Positions 26,648 to 37,023 of a DNA stretch of 64,000 nucleotides are shown here, one piece after another. Numbering within the stretch: position 1 is the first letter of the stretch; each line of letters starts with the position of its first letter. The notes beneath the pieces were generated by a model. That model saw only the letters and a program-made list of their open reading frames with translations. It ran no database searches and was not told the origin of the DNA. The position numbers and the translations under genes are program-made. Source of the DNA: Ramlibacter pallidus (GTDB taxonomy: Bacteria; Pseudomonadota; Gammaproteobacteria; Burkholderiales; Burkholderiaceae_C); the NCBI RefSeq assembly GCF_015070875.1, contig NZ_JADDIV010000002.1, positions 124,001 to 188,000 of the forward strand, in the 5' to 3' direction.

Positions 26648-28714
26648 ATGTCCGGCCTGAACCTCGCCCAGCAAGAAGCCGTCAACTACCTGCATGGGCC
26701 TTGCCTGGTTCTCGCCGGCGCCGGCTCGGGCAAGACGCGCGTCATCACGCACAAGATCGCGCGCCTGATCCAGGCAGGCCTCGAGGCGAAGCGCATCGCC
26801 GCCATCACCTTCACGAACAAGGCGGCCGCGGAGATGCGCGAGCGGGCGAAGTCGCTGGTCGGACGCGAGGCGAAGGACGTGCTGATCTGCACGTTCCATG
26901 CGCTGGGGGTGCGGATGATGCGGCAGGACGGCAGCGTCCTCGGGCTCAAGCCCCAGTTCTCCATCCTCGATTCCGACGACGTGACGGGCATCCTGAAGGA
27001 CGCCGGCGGCACCACCGATGCGGCCACCGCGCGCCAGTGGCAGTGGACGATCAGCGCCTGGAAGAATGCCGGCCTGAACGCCGCGCAGGCCGAGGCCCAG
27101 GCGAAGGACGACCTGGAGCGCGGCACCGCGCGCATCATGGCACGCTACGAGGAGCGGCTGGCCGCCTACCAGAGCGTGGACTTCGACGACCTGATCGGCC
27201 TGCCGCTGAAGCTGCTGCGCGACTTCCCCGAAGTGCGCGAGAAGTGGCAGAAGCAGCTGGGACACGTGCTCGTCGACGAGTACCAGGACACCAACGCCAC
27301 GCAGTACGAACTGCTCAAGCTGCTGGTCGGCGAGCGCGGCCGCTTCACGGCGGTGGGCGACGACGACCAGTCGATCTACGGCTGGCGCGGCGCGACCCTC
27401 GACAACCTGCGCAAGCTGCCGCAGGACTACCCCGACCTGAAGGTCGTGAAGCTGGAGCAGAACTACCGCTCCACCAGCGCGATCCTGCGCGCCGCCAACA
27501 ACGTGATCCAGCCCAACCCCAAGCTGTTCCCGAAGACGCTGTTCTCGGAACTCGGCGAAGGCGAGCCGGTGCGCGTGGTGGACTGCGACAACGAGGAGCA
27601 CGAGGCGGAGCGCATGGTGGCGCGCATCCAGTCGATCCGCGCCAACGGCCTGGGCAAGGACTGGAAGGACTTCGCCGTGCTTTACCGCGCCAACCACCAG
27701 GCGCGCGTGTTCGAGCAGGCCCTGCGCAAGGCGCAGATCCCGTACAAGGTCTCGGGCGGCCAGAGCTTCTTCGACCGCGCCGAGATCCGCGACCTGTGCG
27801 CGTGGCTGCGCCTGTGGGTGAACAACGACGACGACCCGGCCTTCCTGCGCGCGGTGACCACGCCCAAGCGGGGCATCGGGCACCAGACGCTGCAGTCGCT
27901 GGGCGTGTTCGCCAGCCAGTACAAGCTGTCGCTGTTCGAGGCGCTGTTCTCGTCGTCGCTGTCCAGCGTGCTGAACGCGCGCGCCGTCGGCAGCCTGCAC
28001 GAGTTCGGCCGCTACGTGAACGACCTGGAGTTCCGGGCCCGGCACACGGTCGGGGCGGAGGACGCCCGCACCTTCATCGCCGACTGGCTGAAGGACATCG
28101 GCTACGAGAAGCACCTGTACGACGGCGAGGACAACGAGAAGGTCGCCGCCGCGCGCTGGACCAACGTGCTGGAGTTCTGCGACTGGATGGCGGCGCGCTG
28201 CGGCGGCGAGATCGACGACGCCTCCGGAGCCACCATCGCCAGCGAGCGCAAGAACCTGCTGGAAGTGGCGCAGACCATTTCGCTGCTGTCCACCATCAGC
28301 GAACGCGAGAAGGACCAGAACGTGGTGACCCTGTCCACGCTGCATGCCTCCAAGGGGCTGGAGTGGCCGCACGTGGTGCTGGCCGGCTGCGTGGAGGGCA
28401 TGCTGCCCTTCAAGCCGGAGGATGCCGATGGCGCGGTGGCCAGCGATTCGTTCGCGGCGCGCCTGCAGGAAGAGCGCAGGCTGATGTACGTCGGCATCAC
28501 GCGCGCCCAGCGCTCGCTGGCCGTGAGCTGGAGCCGCAAGCGCAAGAAGGGCCGCGAGCTGGTGGCCGCGCAGCCCAGCCGCTTCATCGCCGAGATGGCG
28601 CTGGACAAGACGACGGTGAAGGAAGACCCGCGCGAGAAGCTCAAGGCCTTGCGGGCGGAGTTCGCGCGCAAGAGCGCGGATGCGGCGGCAGCGGCCGCGG
28701 CGGGCCCGCAATGA
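26648..28714 (+). CDS. rep: ATP-dependent DNA helicase Rep (UvrD family)
   Basis: Superfamily 1A 3'-5' helicase that helps replication forks pass obstacles. At 688 residues it carries Walker A LAGAGSGKT, motif Ia ITFTNKAAAEM, motif II LVDEYQDTN, motif III GDDDQSIYGWRGA, motif IV LEQNYRST, motif V LSTLHASKGLEW and motif VI VGITRAQRSL. Length and the FKPEDADG region fit Rep better than UvrD or PcrA. The ATG at 26648 starts MSGLNLAQQEAV. The stop overlaps the next gene's start (ATGA). Confidence 0.93.
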   Translation: MSGLNLAQQEAVNYLHGPCLVLAGAGSGKTRVITHKIARLIQAGLEAKRIAAITFTNKAAAEMRERAKSLVGREAKDVLICTFHALGVRMMRQDGSVLGLKPQFSILDSDDVTGILKDAGGTTDAATARQWQWTISAWKNAGLNAAQAEAQAKDDLERGTARIMARYEERLAAYQSVDFDDLIGLPLKLLRDFPEVREKWQKQLGHVLVDEYQDTNATQYELLKLLVGERGRFTAVGDDDQSIYGWRGATLDNLRKLPQDYPDLKVVKLEQNYRSTSAILRAANNVIQPNPKLFPKTLFSELGEGEPVRVVDCDNEEHEAERMVARIQSIRANGLGKDWKDFAVLYRANHQARVFEQALRKAQIPYKVSGGQSFFDRAEIRDLCAWLRLWVNNDDDPAFLRAVTTPKRGIGHQTLQSLGVFASQYKLSLFEALFSSSLSSVLNARAVGSLHEFGRYVNDLEFRARHTVGAEDARTFIADWLKDIGYEKHLYDGEDNEKVAAARWTNVLEFCDWMAARCGGEIDDASGATIASERKNLLEVAQTISLLSTISEREKDQNVVTLSTLHASKGLEWPHVVLAGCVEGMLPFKPEDADGAVASDSFAARLQEERRLMYVGITRAQRSLAVSWSRKRKKGRELVAAQPSRFIAEMALDKTTVKEDPREKLKALRAEFARKSADAAAAAAAGPQ

Positions 28715-29112
28715 AGGCGCTCGCCGCCCTCCTGCTGGCCGGGTGTGCTGCGGCCTCGTCCGCGCAGCAAGCCGCCTGCCCGCAACCCGCCGACCTGGGG
28801 CAGCTGCACATGGTCGGCCTCTGGCGCGTGGAGTTCGAGGGCCTCGCGCAGGGCGCGACACTGCTGCTGGAGAAGCACCCCGAATACGAAGGCAGCCTGG
28901 CCGGCGCCATCAACCGCAACGGCGTGCGGGGGCAGCTCGCCGGCGACATCGAGGACGGCGAGTTCACGCTGGAGGAGTCGGCCGACGGCAAGCGCATCTC
29001 CGGCACCTTCCTCGGCGACGTCGTGGCGGGCTCCTGCGGCCGGGAGATCCGCGGTACCTGGCAGGACGAGGAAGACAATCCGCCGCGGAATTTCGTGATG
29101 CGCAAGCTCTGA
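28711..29112 (+). CDS. Small secreted or lipoprotein-type protein, function unknown
   Basis: A 133-residue exported protein. The N-terminal signal MKALAALLLAGCAAA contains a lipobox-like LLAGC, though signal peptidase I cleavage after SSAQQ is also possible. The mature part has an alternating beta pattern (WRVEFEGLAQGATLLLEKH, ISGTFLGDVVAGSCGREIRGTW) with two or three cysteines, like a small beta-barrel. Start and rep stop overlap (ATGA), so translation is coupled to rep, an odd partner for an envelope protein. No known family recognised. Confidence 0.72.
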   Translation: MKALAALLLAGCAAASSAQQAACPQPADLGQLHMVGLWRVEFEGLAQGATLLLEKHPEYEGSLAGAINRNGVRGQLAGDIEDGEFTLEESADGKRISGTFLGDVVAGSCGREIRGTWQDEEDNPPRNFVMRKL

Positions 29113-29178
29113 GGCGAGGATGCAACCCGGCCGTGGGCTTGGGGCCCCGGTCCCGCCGCGCGCAGCTACGATGCCACG

Positions 29179-30291
29179 ATGCTTCCGCGCCCGGCACTTG
29201 CCGCCCTCCTCCTCGCGTTCGCCTCCCTCACCGCCGCCGCACAGGATGCCGCCGGCTGGCAGGCCTGCGCGGCGCTGACGGAACCCGAGAAGCGCCTGTC
29301 CTGTTTCGATCGCTGGGCCGAAGGCCAGCGCGCGCCCGCCACGACGCCGGCGGCCGTGACGGCGGCGGAGCCGAGCGATGCGCCCGTGCGCTCCGCCCCC
29401 GGCGCGCGCCTGGGCATGCGCCTGACCGCCAAGGAAGGCTGCCGCGACCCGCGCTACTCCGAACTCTCCCGCTTCTGGGAGCTGGTGCCCGGCGCCGATT
29501 GCGGCAACTTCGGCATCCGCGGCTTCCGGCCCATCTCGCTCGATGTCGTCACGGCCGACGTGGTGAACCGGTTGCCGACCTCCGGCAACCCGACCAACAA
29601 TGCGACCGTCGCCCAGGACTACCGGCACACCGAGCTGCGGCTGCAGCTGTCGGTGCGCACGAAGATCGCGCAGGGCCTGCTGGTGAGCGACAGCGAGCGG
29701 TCGGATTCGCTGTGGCTCGCCTATTCGCAGCAGTCGTACTGGCAGCTGTTCACGCCGCAGCTGTCGCGCCCCTTCCGCAGCACCGACCACGAGCCGGAGA
29801 TCATCTACGTCGCCCCGCTGCAGTCGCCCGATCCGGAACGCTGGCGCCTGCGCTTCGGCGGCGCGGGCCTGGTGCACCAGTCGAACGGCCAGGCCCTGCC
29901 CCTGTCGCGCAGCTGGAACCGCTTCTACCTGATGGCCGGCGCCGAGCGCGGCCCGCTGCAACTGCACGCGCGCCTGTGGACGCGCATCGGCGAAGGCGGC
30001 ACCGACGACAACCCGGGCATCAGCAATTTCATCGGCCGCGGCGAGCTGCGCGCGGTCTGGCATGCGGACCGCCGCAACCTCTGGTCGGCCACCGTCCGCC
30101 ACGCGCTCAAGAGCGACGGCAAGGGCTCGGTGCGGCTGGAATGGTTCCGCTCGCTCGGCGACGACGGCGTCGGCCCGCCCGGCGGCCTGCAACTGCACAC
30201 GCAGCTGTTCCACGGCTACGGCGACAGCCTGATCGACTACAACCGCCGCCGCACCGTCCTCAGCGTGGGGCTGGCGCTGGTGGAGTGGTAG
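29179..30291 (+). CDS. pldA: Outer-membrane phospholipase A (OMPLA)
   Basis: A 370-residue outer-membrane phospholipase A1/A2 that removes misplaced phospholipids from the outer leaflet. A signal peptide (cleavage near TAAAQ) is followed by a periplasmic linker of about 70 residues and a 12-strand barrel pattern. The catalytic His233 and Ser235 lie in HQSNGQ, with a conserved Asn in SWNRFYL. The N-terminal region is longer than in E. coli PldA, with a cysteine-containing CAALTEPEKRLSCFDRWAEGQ-like segment seen in proteobacterial homologues. Confidence 0.88.
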   Translation: MLPRPALAALLLAFASLTAAAQDAAGWQACAALTEPEKRLSCFDRWAEGQRAPATTPAAVTAAEPSDAPVRSAPGARLGMRLTAKEGCRDPRYSELSRFWELVPGADCGNFGIRGFRPISLDVVTADVVNRLPTSGNPTNNATVAQDYRHTELRLQLSVRTKIAQGLLVSDSERSDSLWLAYSQQSYWQLFTPQLSRPFRSTDHEPEIIYVAPLQSPDPERWRLRFGGAGLVHQSNGQALPLSRSWNRFYLMAGAERGPLQLHARLWTRIGEGGTDDNPGISNFIGRGELRAVWHADRRNLWSATVRHALKSDGKGSVRLEWFRSLGDDGVGPPGGLQLHTQLFHGYGDSLIDYNRRRTVLSVGLALVEW

Positions 30292-30351
30292 CGTACGGGG
30301 CGCGCCTCCACTAGAGTCGCGGGCGGGGATCCCGCCCGCAGGAGAGTGCCC

Positions 30352-31152
30352 ATGTCCGCGACCGCCGCCGCCTTCACCGGCCCGCGCCACTACGACGAGG
30401 AGCTGGCGCCCGTCACCTTCGGGCCGTTCGCGGCCGACCTCGTGGCGCGCATCCCCCGCGACCTGCCGGGCCCCGTGCTGGAACTCGCCTGCGGCACCGG
30501 CGCGGTGACGAGGCCGTTGCGGCAGCACATCGAGCCCTCCGTCCCGCTGGTGGTCACGGACCTGAGCCCGTCGATGCTGGAGTACGCGCGCGGCCGCTCG
30601 GCGGGCGTCCCCGGGCTGTCCTGGCGGCAGGCGGACGTGCAGAGCCTGCCCTTCGAAGACGCGGGCTTCGCCGCGGTGGTGTGCGGCTTCGGCTTCATGT
30701 TCGCCCCGGACCGGCAGGCCGCCCTGCGCGAAGCACGCCGGGTGCTCGTGCCCGGCGGACGGCTGTTCTTCACCGTCTGGGACCGCATCGAGGACAACCC
30801 GCACGGGCTGGCGAACGCGGAGGTGATCGAGGGCCTGTTCCCCGGCGACGCGCAGATGAAGTTCCGGCTGCCCTACGAAATGCATGACGAGGGCTTGCTG
30901 CACGCGCTGCTCGCCGCCGCGGATTTCCGCGAAGTGCGGATCGAGACCCGCCGCATCGCCATCCACGGCGCCGACCCCCGGGCCATCGCCAGCGGGCAGC
31001 TCCGCGGCACGCCGCGCAGCGCGCTGCTGGTCGAACGCGGGGTCGCGCTCGAGGATGCGATCGACAAGGTGACCGCGGCGCTGGTCGCGCAGGGCGGGCA
31101 GCCGTACGCGGGCTACGGCCAGGCCAAGGTGGTGCAGGCCCTGGCCGCCTGA
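30352..31152 (+). CDS. Class I SAM-dependent methyltransferase
   Basis: A 266-residue soluble methyltransferase of the Methyltransf_11 type. Motif I is VLELACGTGAVTRPL, then VVTDLSPSMLEYAR, WRQADVQSLPFEDAGFAAVVCGFGFMF and VPGGRLFFTVWD. AGGAG precedes the ATG at 30352, which fits better than the GTG two codons earlier. The substrate is unknown; the family includes quinone and small-molecule methylases. It is convergent with ridA. Confidence 0.85.
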   Translation: MSATAAAFTGPRHYDEELAPVTFGPFAADLVARIPRDLPGPVLELACGTGAVTRPLRQHIEPSVPLVVTDLSPSMLEYARGRSAGVPGLSWRQADVQSLPFEDAGFAAVVCGFGFMFAPDRQAALREARRVLVPGGRLFFTVWDRIEDNPHGLANAEVIEGLFPGDAQMKFRLPYEMHDEGLLHALLAAADFREVRIETRRIAIHGADPRAIASGQLRGTPRSALLVERGVALEDAIDKVTAALVAQGGQPYAGYGQAKVVQALAA

Positions 31153-31161
31153 AGTTTCAGG
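31148..31161. repeat. Inverted repeat across two convergent stop codons
   Basis: CCTGAA (31148-31153) and TTCAGG (31156-31161) form an exact inverted repeat with a 2-base centre, between the convergent methyltransferase and ridA genes. It may act as a weak bidirectional terminator, although no T-run follows. Confidence 0.3.
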
Positions 31162-31546
31162 ACCGCGGCTTGTAGGCCACCACGTCCACCTCCACGCGGG
31201 CGTCGACCATCAGCCGCGCCTCGGTGGTCGAACGGGCGGGCTTCCTGTCGCCGAAGTACGTCATGTAGACGCGGTTGAAGCTGCCGAAATCGCGCGCGTC
31301 CTGCAGCCACACCGTCGACTTGCAGACATCGTCGAGCGTGCAGCCGGCCAGCGCCAGCACCGCCTTCAGGTTCTTCATCACCTGGTGCGTCTGGGCCTCG
31401 ATGCCGCCCACGACGATCTCGCCCTTCTCGTCGGCCGGCACCTGGCCGGAGACGTAGACGAAGTCGCCCGCGCGCACGGCCGGCGAGAACGGCCGGGGCA
31501 GATGGTCGGAGGCAACGGGCGGGTTTCCGAGATGTTCCAGCGGCAT
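31157..31546 (-). CDS. RidA-family enamine/imine deaminase
   Basis: A 129-residue RidA/YjgF protein. The family hydrolyses reactive enamines and imines released by PLP enzymes that deaminate amino acids. Visible blocks are FSPAVRAGDFVYVSGQVP, QTHQVMKNLKAVLALAGCTLDDVCKSTVWL and the arginine-containing KPARSTTEARL. It is divergent from an operon with a PLP-dependent D-amino-acid deaminase, a natural source of such intermediates. It shares that operon's repeat-rich control region, so it is probably part of the same regulon. Confidence 0.9.
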   Translation of the reverse strand: MPLEHLGNPPVASDHLPRPFSPAVRAGDFVYVSGQVPADEKGEIVVGGIEAQTHQVMKNLKAVLALAGCTLDDVCKSTVWLQDARDFGSFNRVYMTYFGDRKPARSTTEARLMVDARVEVDVVAYKPRS

Positions 31547-31557
31547 GGCAAGGGTCC

Positions 31558-31603
31558 TTTCAGGGTCTGGTCCGACTGAAAAACTGAAAGTAATTTTCAG
31601 TTT
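31558..31603. promoter_or_regulatory. Cluster of CTGAAA/TTTCAG half-sites with a 9-bp inverted repeat
   Basis: The divergent region between ridA and the ABC operon contains TTTCAG at 31558-31563, CTGAAA at 31576-31581 and 31584-31589, and TTTCAG at 31595-31600. A further CTGAAA is at 31667-31672. Positions 31581-31589 and 31595-31603 are exact reverse complements (AAACTGAAA and TTTCAGTTT) with a 5-base centre. In DNA of about 70 percent GC this is a striking AT-rich palindrome. It is probably the operator for the RpiR regulator encoded at 38304-39215. Confidence 0.6.
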
Positions 31604-31697
31604 CGGGGCAGTTTATGCGGGTTTCTCCTCAATTTAGCCCGTACAACCCCGAATTACCCTTCACGCCTGAAATTCCACTCTCGCCCAGGAGGCGCTC

Positions 31698-33254
31698 ATG
31701 ACCCGTGGCTTTCCTCTCCGTCGCCGCACGGCCCTGTCCTCGCTCGTCGTCCTCGGATCCGCGGCTGCGGGCCTGGGCCCGGCGCTGGCGCAGCCGGCCC
31801 GGTCGGCCCTGAACCTCGCGATGGTGGCCGAGCCGCCGACGCTGGACATCCAGTCCACGCCGGCGGACCTGGTCTGCATCATCATGCAGCACGTCTACGA
31901 GCCGCTCTACACCTTCGACGCGAAGGCGGCCCTGGTGCCGATGCTGGCGGAATCGATGCCGAAGATCTCGCCCGACGGCAAGCTCTACACCATCCCCTTG
32001 CGCAAGGGCGTGAAGCTGCACAACGGCCGCGACCTCCACGCCGAGGACGTCGCCGCCAGCCTGAAGCGCTGGATGGAGGTGTCGCCGCGGGGCAAGTCGA
32101 TCGCCGTGCAGGTGGTAGACGTCCTCGTCAAGGGCCCGCTCACCGTCGACATCGTCATGCGCAACGCGTACGCGCCGCTGCTCTCGCAGCTGGCGATGGC
32201 CTCGGGCATGGCGGCCATCATGGCCAAGGAATCGCTGGCCCAACCCCTGCGCGAATACGTCGGCACCGGCCCCTACCGTTTCAAGGAACGCCGGCCCGAC
32301 CAGTACGTGCGGCTCACCCGCTTCGACGGCTACTCCGCGCGCACGGAAGCGCCGAGCGGCTACGGCGGCAAGCGCCAGGCCCTCGTCGAGGAACTGCGCT
32401 TCGTCCCCGTGCCGAACGCCAACACGCGCGTGGAGGGCGCGCTGGCCGGCCAGTTCCATTACGCCGACCTGCTGCCCATCGAGGCGCTCTCCCGCCTGGA
32501 GAAGGCCAAGGACAAGGTGGTGCCGATGATGACGCCGTCCTTCGGCTTCCCCTACCTGGTGTTCAACACGCGGGAAGGCTCCATGGCGCAGAAGTCCGTG
32601 CGCAAGGCGGTGCAGACGGCGCTCGGCCACGGCGAGATGCTCGCCGCGGGCTTCGGTGACACGCGCTTCTTCATCGCCGAAGGCAACCACTTCCCGAAAG
32701 GCACGCCCTTCTATTCGACCGCCGGAACGGAGAACTACAACGAGCGCGATGCCAAGAAGGCGAAGGCGCAGGCGGAGCAGGCCGGCTACAAGGGCGAGAC
32801 GGTGCGCATCCTCACCAGCCGCCAGTACGACTTCCACTACAACATGGCGCTGATCATGGCGGAACAGCTCAAGCGCGCCGGCTTCAAGGCCGAACTGAAC
32901 GTGGTGGAGTGGGCGACGCTGCTGCAGCGGCGCGCCGACCCGAAGCTGTGGGACATCTACATCACGCATTCCGGGCAGTTCCCCGAGCCCATGCTCTCGC
33001 CGCCGCAGCTCGGCGACGGCGCGCCCGGCTGGTGGAGCTCGCCCGCGAAGCAGGAAGCGCTGGCGGCCCTGAACCAGGAACCCAATCCCGCCAAGCGGGG
33101 CCCGCTGTGGGGCAAGGTGCAACAGGTGGTCTACGACGAGGTGCCCTACGTCAACGTCGGCAAGTTCGCGAGCCTGTCGGCGCGGGCCCCGGCCCTGCAG
33201 AACTACACGCCGCACACCTATCCCTTCTTCTGGAACACCAGCCTGAAGGGTTGA
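31698..33254 (+). CDS. Peptide-type ABC transporter, periplasmic binding protein (family 5)
   Basis: A 518-residue solute-binding protein of the oligopeptide/dipeptide class. The N-terminus has RRRTALSS, a possible Tat-type twin arginine, before a signal ending at ALAQP. Characteristic blocks are AEPPTLDIQSTPADLVCIIMQHVYEPLY and VKLHNGRDLHAEDVAASLKRW. It leads an operon with two permeases, two ATPases, a D-amino-acid deaminase, a regulator and a D-aminoacylase, so it likely captures N-acyl-D-amino acids or D-residue peptides. AGGAGG precedes the ATG. Confidence 0.9.
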   Translation: MTRGFPLRRRTALSSLVVLGSAAAGLGPALAQPARSALNLAMVAEPPTLDIQSTPADLVCIIMQHVYEPLYTFDAKAALVPMLAESMPKISPDGKLYTIPLRKGVKLHNGRDLHAEDVAASLKRWMEVSPRGKSIAVQVVDVLVKGPLTVDIVMRNAYAPLLSQLAMASGMAAIMAKESLAQPLREYVGTGPYRFKERRPDQYVRLTRFDGYSARTEAPSGYGGKRQALVEELRFVPVPNANTRVEGALAGQFHYADLLPIEALSRLEKAKDKVVPMMTPSFGFPYLVFNTREGSMAQKSVRKAVQTALGHGEMLAAGFGDTRFFIAEGNHFPKGTPFYSTAGTENYNERDAKKAKAQAEQAGYKGETVRILTSRQYDFHYNMALIMAEQLKRAGFKAELNVVEWATLLQRRADPKLWDIYITHSGQFPEPMLSPPQLGDGAPGWWSSPAKQEALAALNQEPNPAKRGPLWGKVQQVVYDEVPYVNVGKFASLSARAPALQNYTPHTYPFFWNTSLKG

Positions 33255-33260
33255 GGCCGC

Positions 33261-34199
33261 GTGCGCTACCTGTTGTCCCGCCTCGGCGGCATGGTGGTCG
33301 TGATGGCCATCGTGGCCGTGCTCGTGTTCATTCTCACGCGCGCGGCGTCGGGCGACCCCATCGCGGTGCTGCTGGGGGACCAGGCCACCGCCGAGGACAT
33401 CGCGCGCGTGCAGAAACTCTACGGGCTCGACCAGCCGCTGCCGGTGCAGTTCGCCCTGTGGGTGCGGGAGCTGGCGCACGGCAACCTCGGCGAGTCGATC
33501 TTCCTGCAGCGCCCCGTGACGCAGGCGCTGTGGGAGCGCGCCGAACCGACGGCCCTGCTGTCGCTGATGGCCATCGCCATCGCCGCCGGCATCGGCGTGC
33601 CCTGCGGCATCGTGTCCGCCGTGTTTCGCGGCAAGGCGGTGGACCAGGTCTTCACCGGCTTCGCGATGCTCGGCGCCAGCGTCCCGAGCTTCTGGCTCGG
33701 CCTGGTGCTGATGCAGGCCTTCGCCGTGTCCCTGGGCTGGTTCCCGGTGTCCGGCTACGGCGAACCGGGGGCGCCGCTCGCCGCCCGCCTGCACGCCCTG
33801 GTGCTCCCGGCCACCGTGCTGGGCCTGTTGAACTCGGCCCTGATCATCCGCTTCACGCGCGCCTCGATGCTCGACGTGCTCGGCGAGGACTACGTGCGGA
33901 CCGCGCGCGCCAAGGGCCTGCCGGAGAACACCGTGGTGCTCAAGCACGCGCTGCGCAACGCGCTGGTGCCCATCGTCACGGTGATCGGCCTCACGGTGGC
34001 GCTGATGATCGGCGGTGCGGTCGTGACCGAGACGGTGTTCGGCCTGCCCGGGGTCGGCAACCTGGTGGTCAGCGCGGTGCTGCGGCGCGACTACCCGGTG
34101 ATCCAGGGTGCGCTGCTGGTGGTGGCGGCGATCTACGTCGTCATCAATTTCCTGATCGACCTGCTCTACACCGTGGTCGATCCGCGCGTGAAGTACTGA
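33261..34199 (+). CDS. ABC transporter permease, DppB type
   Basis: A 312-residue inner-membrane permease with six hydrophobic segments. The N-terminus MRYLLSRLGGMVVVMAIVAVLVFIL, the ARAKGLPENTVVLKHALRNALVP cytoplasmic EAA-type loop and a short VDPRVKY tail are those of DppB/OppB. It begins at GTG 33261, six bases after the binding-protein stop. It pairs with the DppC-type permease that follows. Confidence 0.9.
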   Translation: MRYLLSRLGGMVVVMAIVAVLVFILTRAASGDPIAVLLGDQATAEDIARVQKLYGLDQPLPVQFALWVRELAHGNLGESIFLQRPVTQALWERAEPTALLSLMAIAIAAGIGVPCGIVSAVFRGKAVDQVFTGFAMLGASVPSFWLGLVLMQAFAVSLGWFPVSGYGEPGAPLAARLHALVLPATVLGLLNSALIIRFTRASMLDVLGEDYVRTARAKGLPENTVVLKHALRNALVPIVTVIGLTVALMIGGAVVTETVFGLPGVGNLVVSAVLRRDYPVIQGALLVVAAIYVVINFLIDLLYTVVDPRVKY

Positions 34200-34202
34200 G
34201 CG

Positions 34203-35047
34203 ATGCCGATGCCCCGACTTCCCCTCGTCCTGCGCAAGCTCTTCCGGCGGCGCATCGTGCTCGGCGCGACGATCGCGCTGGCCGTGATGGTCGCGGTCTC
34301 CCTGCTCGCCGGCGCCCTGAGCGGCTTCGACCCGAACGAGACGGCGGTGACGAAGCGCCTGTCTGCGCCCTCGGCCGCGCACGTGCTGGGCACCGACGAA
34401 CTCGGACGCGACCTCTTCACGCGCATCGCCTTCGGGGGCCGCTATTCGCTGACCATCGCCCTGCTGACGGCGCTGGGCTCCGTGGCGCTCGGCACGCTGG
34501 CGGGGCTGCTGGCGGGTTTCTTCCGGCGCCTGGACGCGCCGGTGATGCGCGTGGTCGACGCCATGATGTCCTTCCCGGACATCCTGCTGGCCATCGCCCT
34601 GGTGGGCATCCTCGGCCCGTCGCTGCTGAACGTCGTGCTGGCGCTGGTGCTGGTCTACACGCCGCGCGTGGCGCGCGTCGTCCGCGCCTCCACGCTCGTG
34701 GTGCGCGAGCTGCCCTTCGTGGAAGCCGCGCGCGCCGTCGGCGTTTCCAGCTTCCGCATCCTGTGGCGGCACGTGCTGCCGAACCTGATGTCGCCGATCC
34801 TGGTGCAGGCCTCCTTCATCTTCGCGTATGCCATCCTGGCGGAAGCGGCGCTGTCGTTCCTGGGCATCGGCGTGCCGCCCGACATCCCCACCTGGGGCAC
34901 GATGGTGGCGGGCAGCCAGCAGTATGCGCACCAGGCCCTGTGGATCGTGCTGTTCCCCGGCCTGGCGATCATCCTCACCGCGCTGTCGCTGCAACTGCTG
35001 GGCGACGGCATCCGCGACCTGCTGGACCCCCGCCTGAGGAAGTCGAT

Positions 35048-35051
<4 letters not shown>
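34203..35051 (+). CDS. ABC transporter permease, DppC type
   Basis: A 282-residue permease partner. It shows the DppC N-terminal helix, GTDELGRDLFTRIAFGGRYSL, an EAA loop EAARAVGVSSFRILWRHVLPNLM and LSFLGIGVPPDIPTWGTMV. The ATG lies 3 bases after the DppB-type stop, and its last bases overlap the start of the first ATPase gene (ATGTGA). Confidence 0.9.
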
Positions 35052-36048
<997 letters not shown>

Positions 36049-36052
<4 letters not shown>

Positions 36053-37023
36053 CGAACGTCGCGCCGCTGGTGGAGGTCCGCCACCTGCAGAAGTTCTTCG
36101 GGCCCGCGACCCGTCCGGTGCGCGCCGTCGACGACGTGTCCTTCGACATTTACGCCGGCGAGACGCTGGGCCTGGTGGGCGAGTCGGGGTCGGGCAAGAG
36201 CACCATCGGCCGCGCGTTGCTGCGGCTGGTCGACAGCACGGGCGGGCAGGTCCGCTACCGCGGGGAAGACCTGGGCTCCGCGTCCGGCAGCCGCATGCGC
36301 GCGCTGCGCGGCAAGCTGCAGATGATCTTCCAGGACCCGTATGCCAGCCTGAACCCGAAGATGCGCGTGCGCGACATCCTGGGCGAGGCGCTGCAGGTGC
36401 ATGGCCTGGCGCCCGGCAAGGAAGCCCGCGCCCGGCGCATCGCTGAACTGCTGCGGCTGGTGGGCCTGCCCCCCGAACACGCGGCGCGGTTCCCGCACGA
36501 GTTCTCCGGCGGCCAGCGCCAGCGCATCGGCGTCGCGCGCGCGCTGTCGGTGCAACCCGAATTCATCGTGGCCGACGAACCGCTGTCGGCGCTGGACGTC
36601 TCGATCCAGGCCCAGGTGGTGAACCTGCTGTGCGACCTGCGCGACGAGCTCTCGCTCACCATGCTCTTCATCTCGCACGACCTCGACGTCGTCGAGTACC
36701 TGTGCGACCGGGTGGTCGTGCTCTACCTCGGCCGCGTCATGGAAGTCGCGCCGACGGCGGCGCTGTTCGAGCGGCCCCTGCATCCCTACACCCGCGCGCT
36801 GCTGGCGGCCTCGCCCAAGCCCGACCCCACCATCGAGGTGCTGCACGTGCCGCTCAAGGGCGACATGCCCAGCCCCATGGACCCGCCTTCGGGTTGCGTC
36901 TTCCGCACGCGCTGCCCCTATGCGATCGCGGCCTGCGCGCAGGCGCGGCCGGAACCGCGCGACATGGGCGGCGGCCGCCTGAAGGCGTGCATCCGCGACG
37001 ACATCGAGGAACCCGACGCATGA
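36049..37023 (+). CDS. ABC transporter ATP-binding protein, DppF type
   Basis: A 324-residue ATPase with Walker A GESGSGKS at residues 44-51, signature FSGGQRQR, Walker B FIVADEPLSALD, and a C-terminal PPSGCVFRTRCPYA cysteine region. Start and stop overlap neighbouring genes (ATGA on both sides), so translation through the operon is tightly coupled. Confidence 0.9.

Noticed and set aside
31629-34994. Minus-strand frame of 1121 codons opposite the ABC transporter genes
   Set aside because: Composition (His/Arg/Gln/Gly-rich) and total overlap with well-supported transporter genes show it is an antisense shadow.
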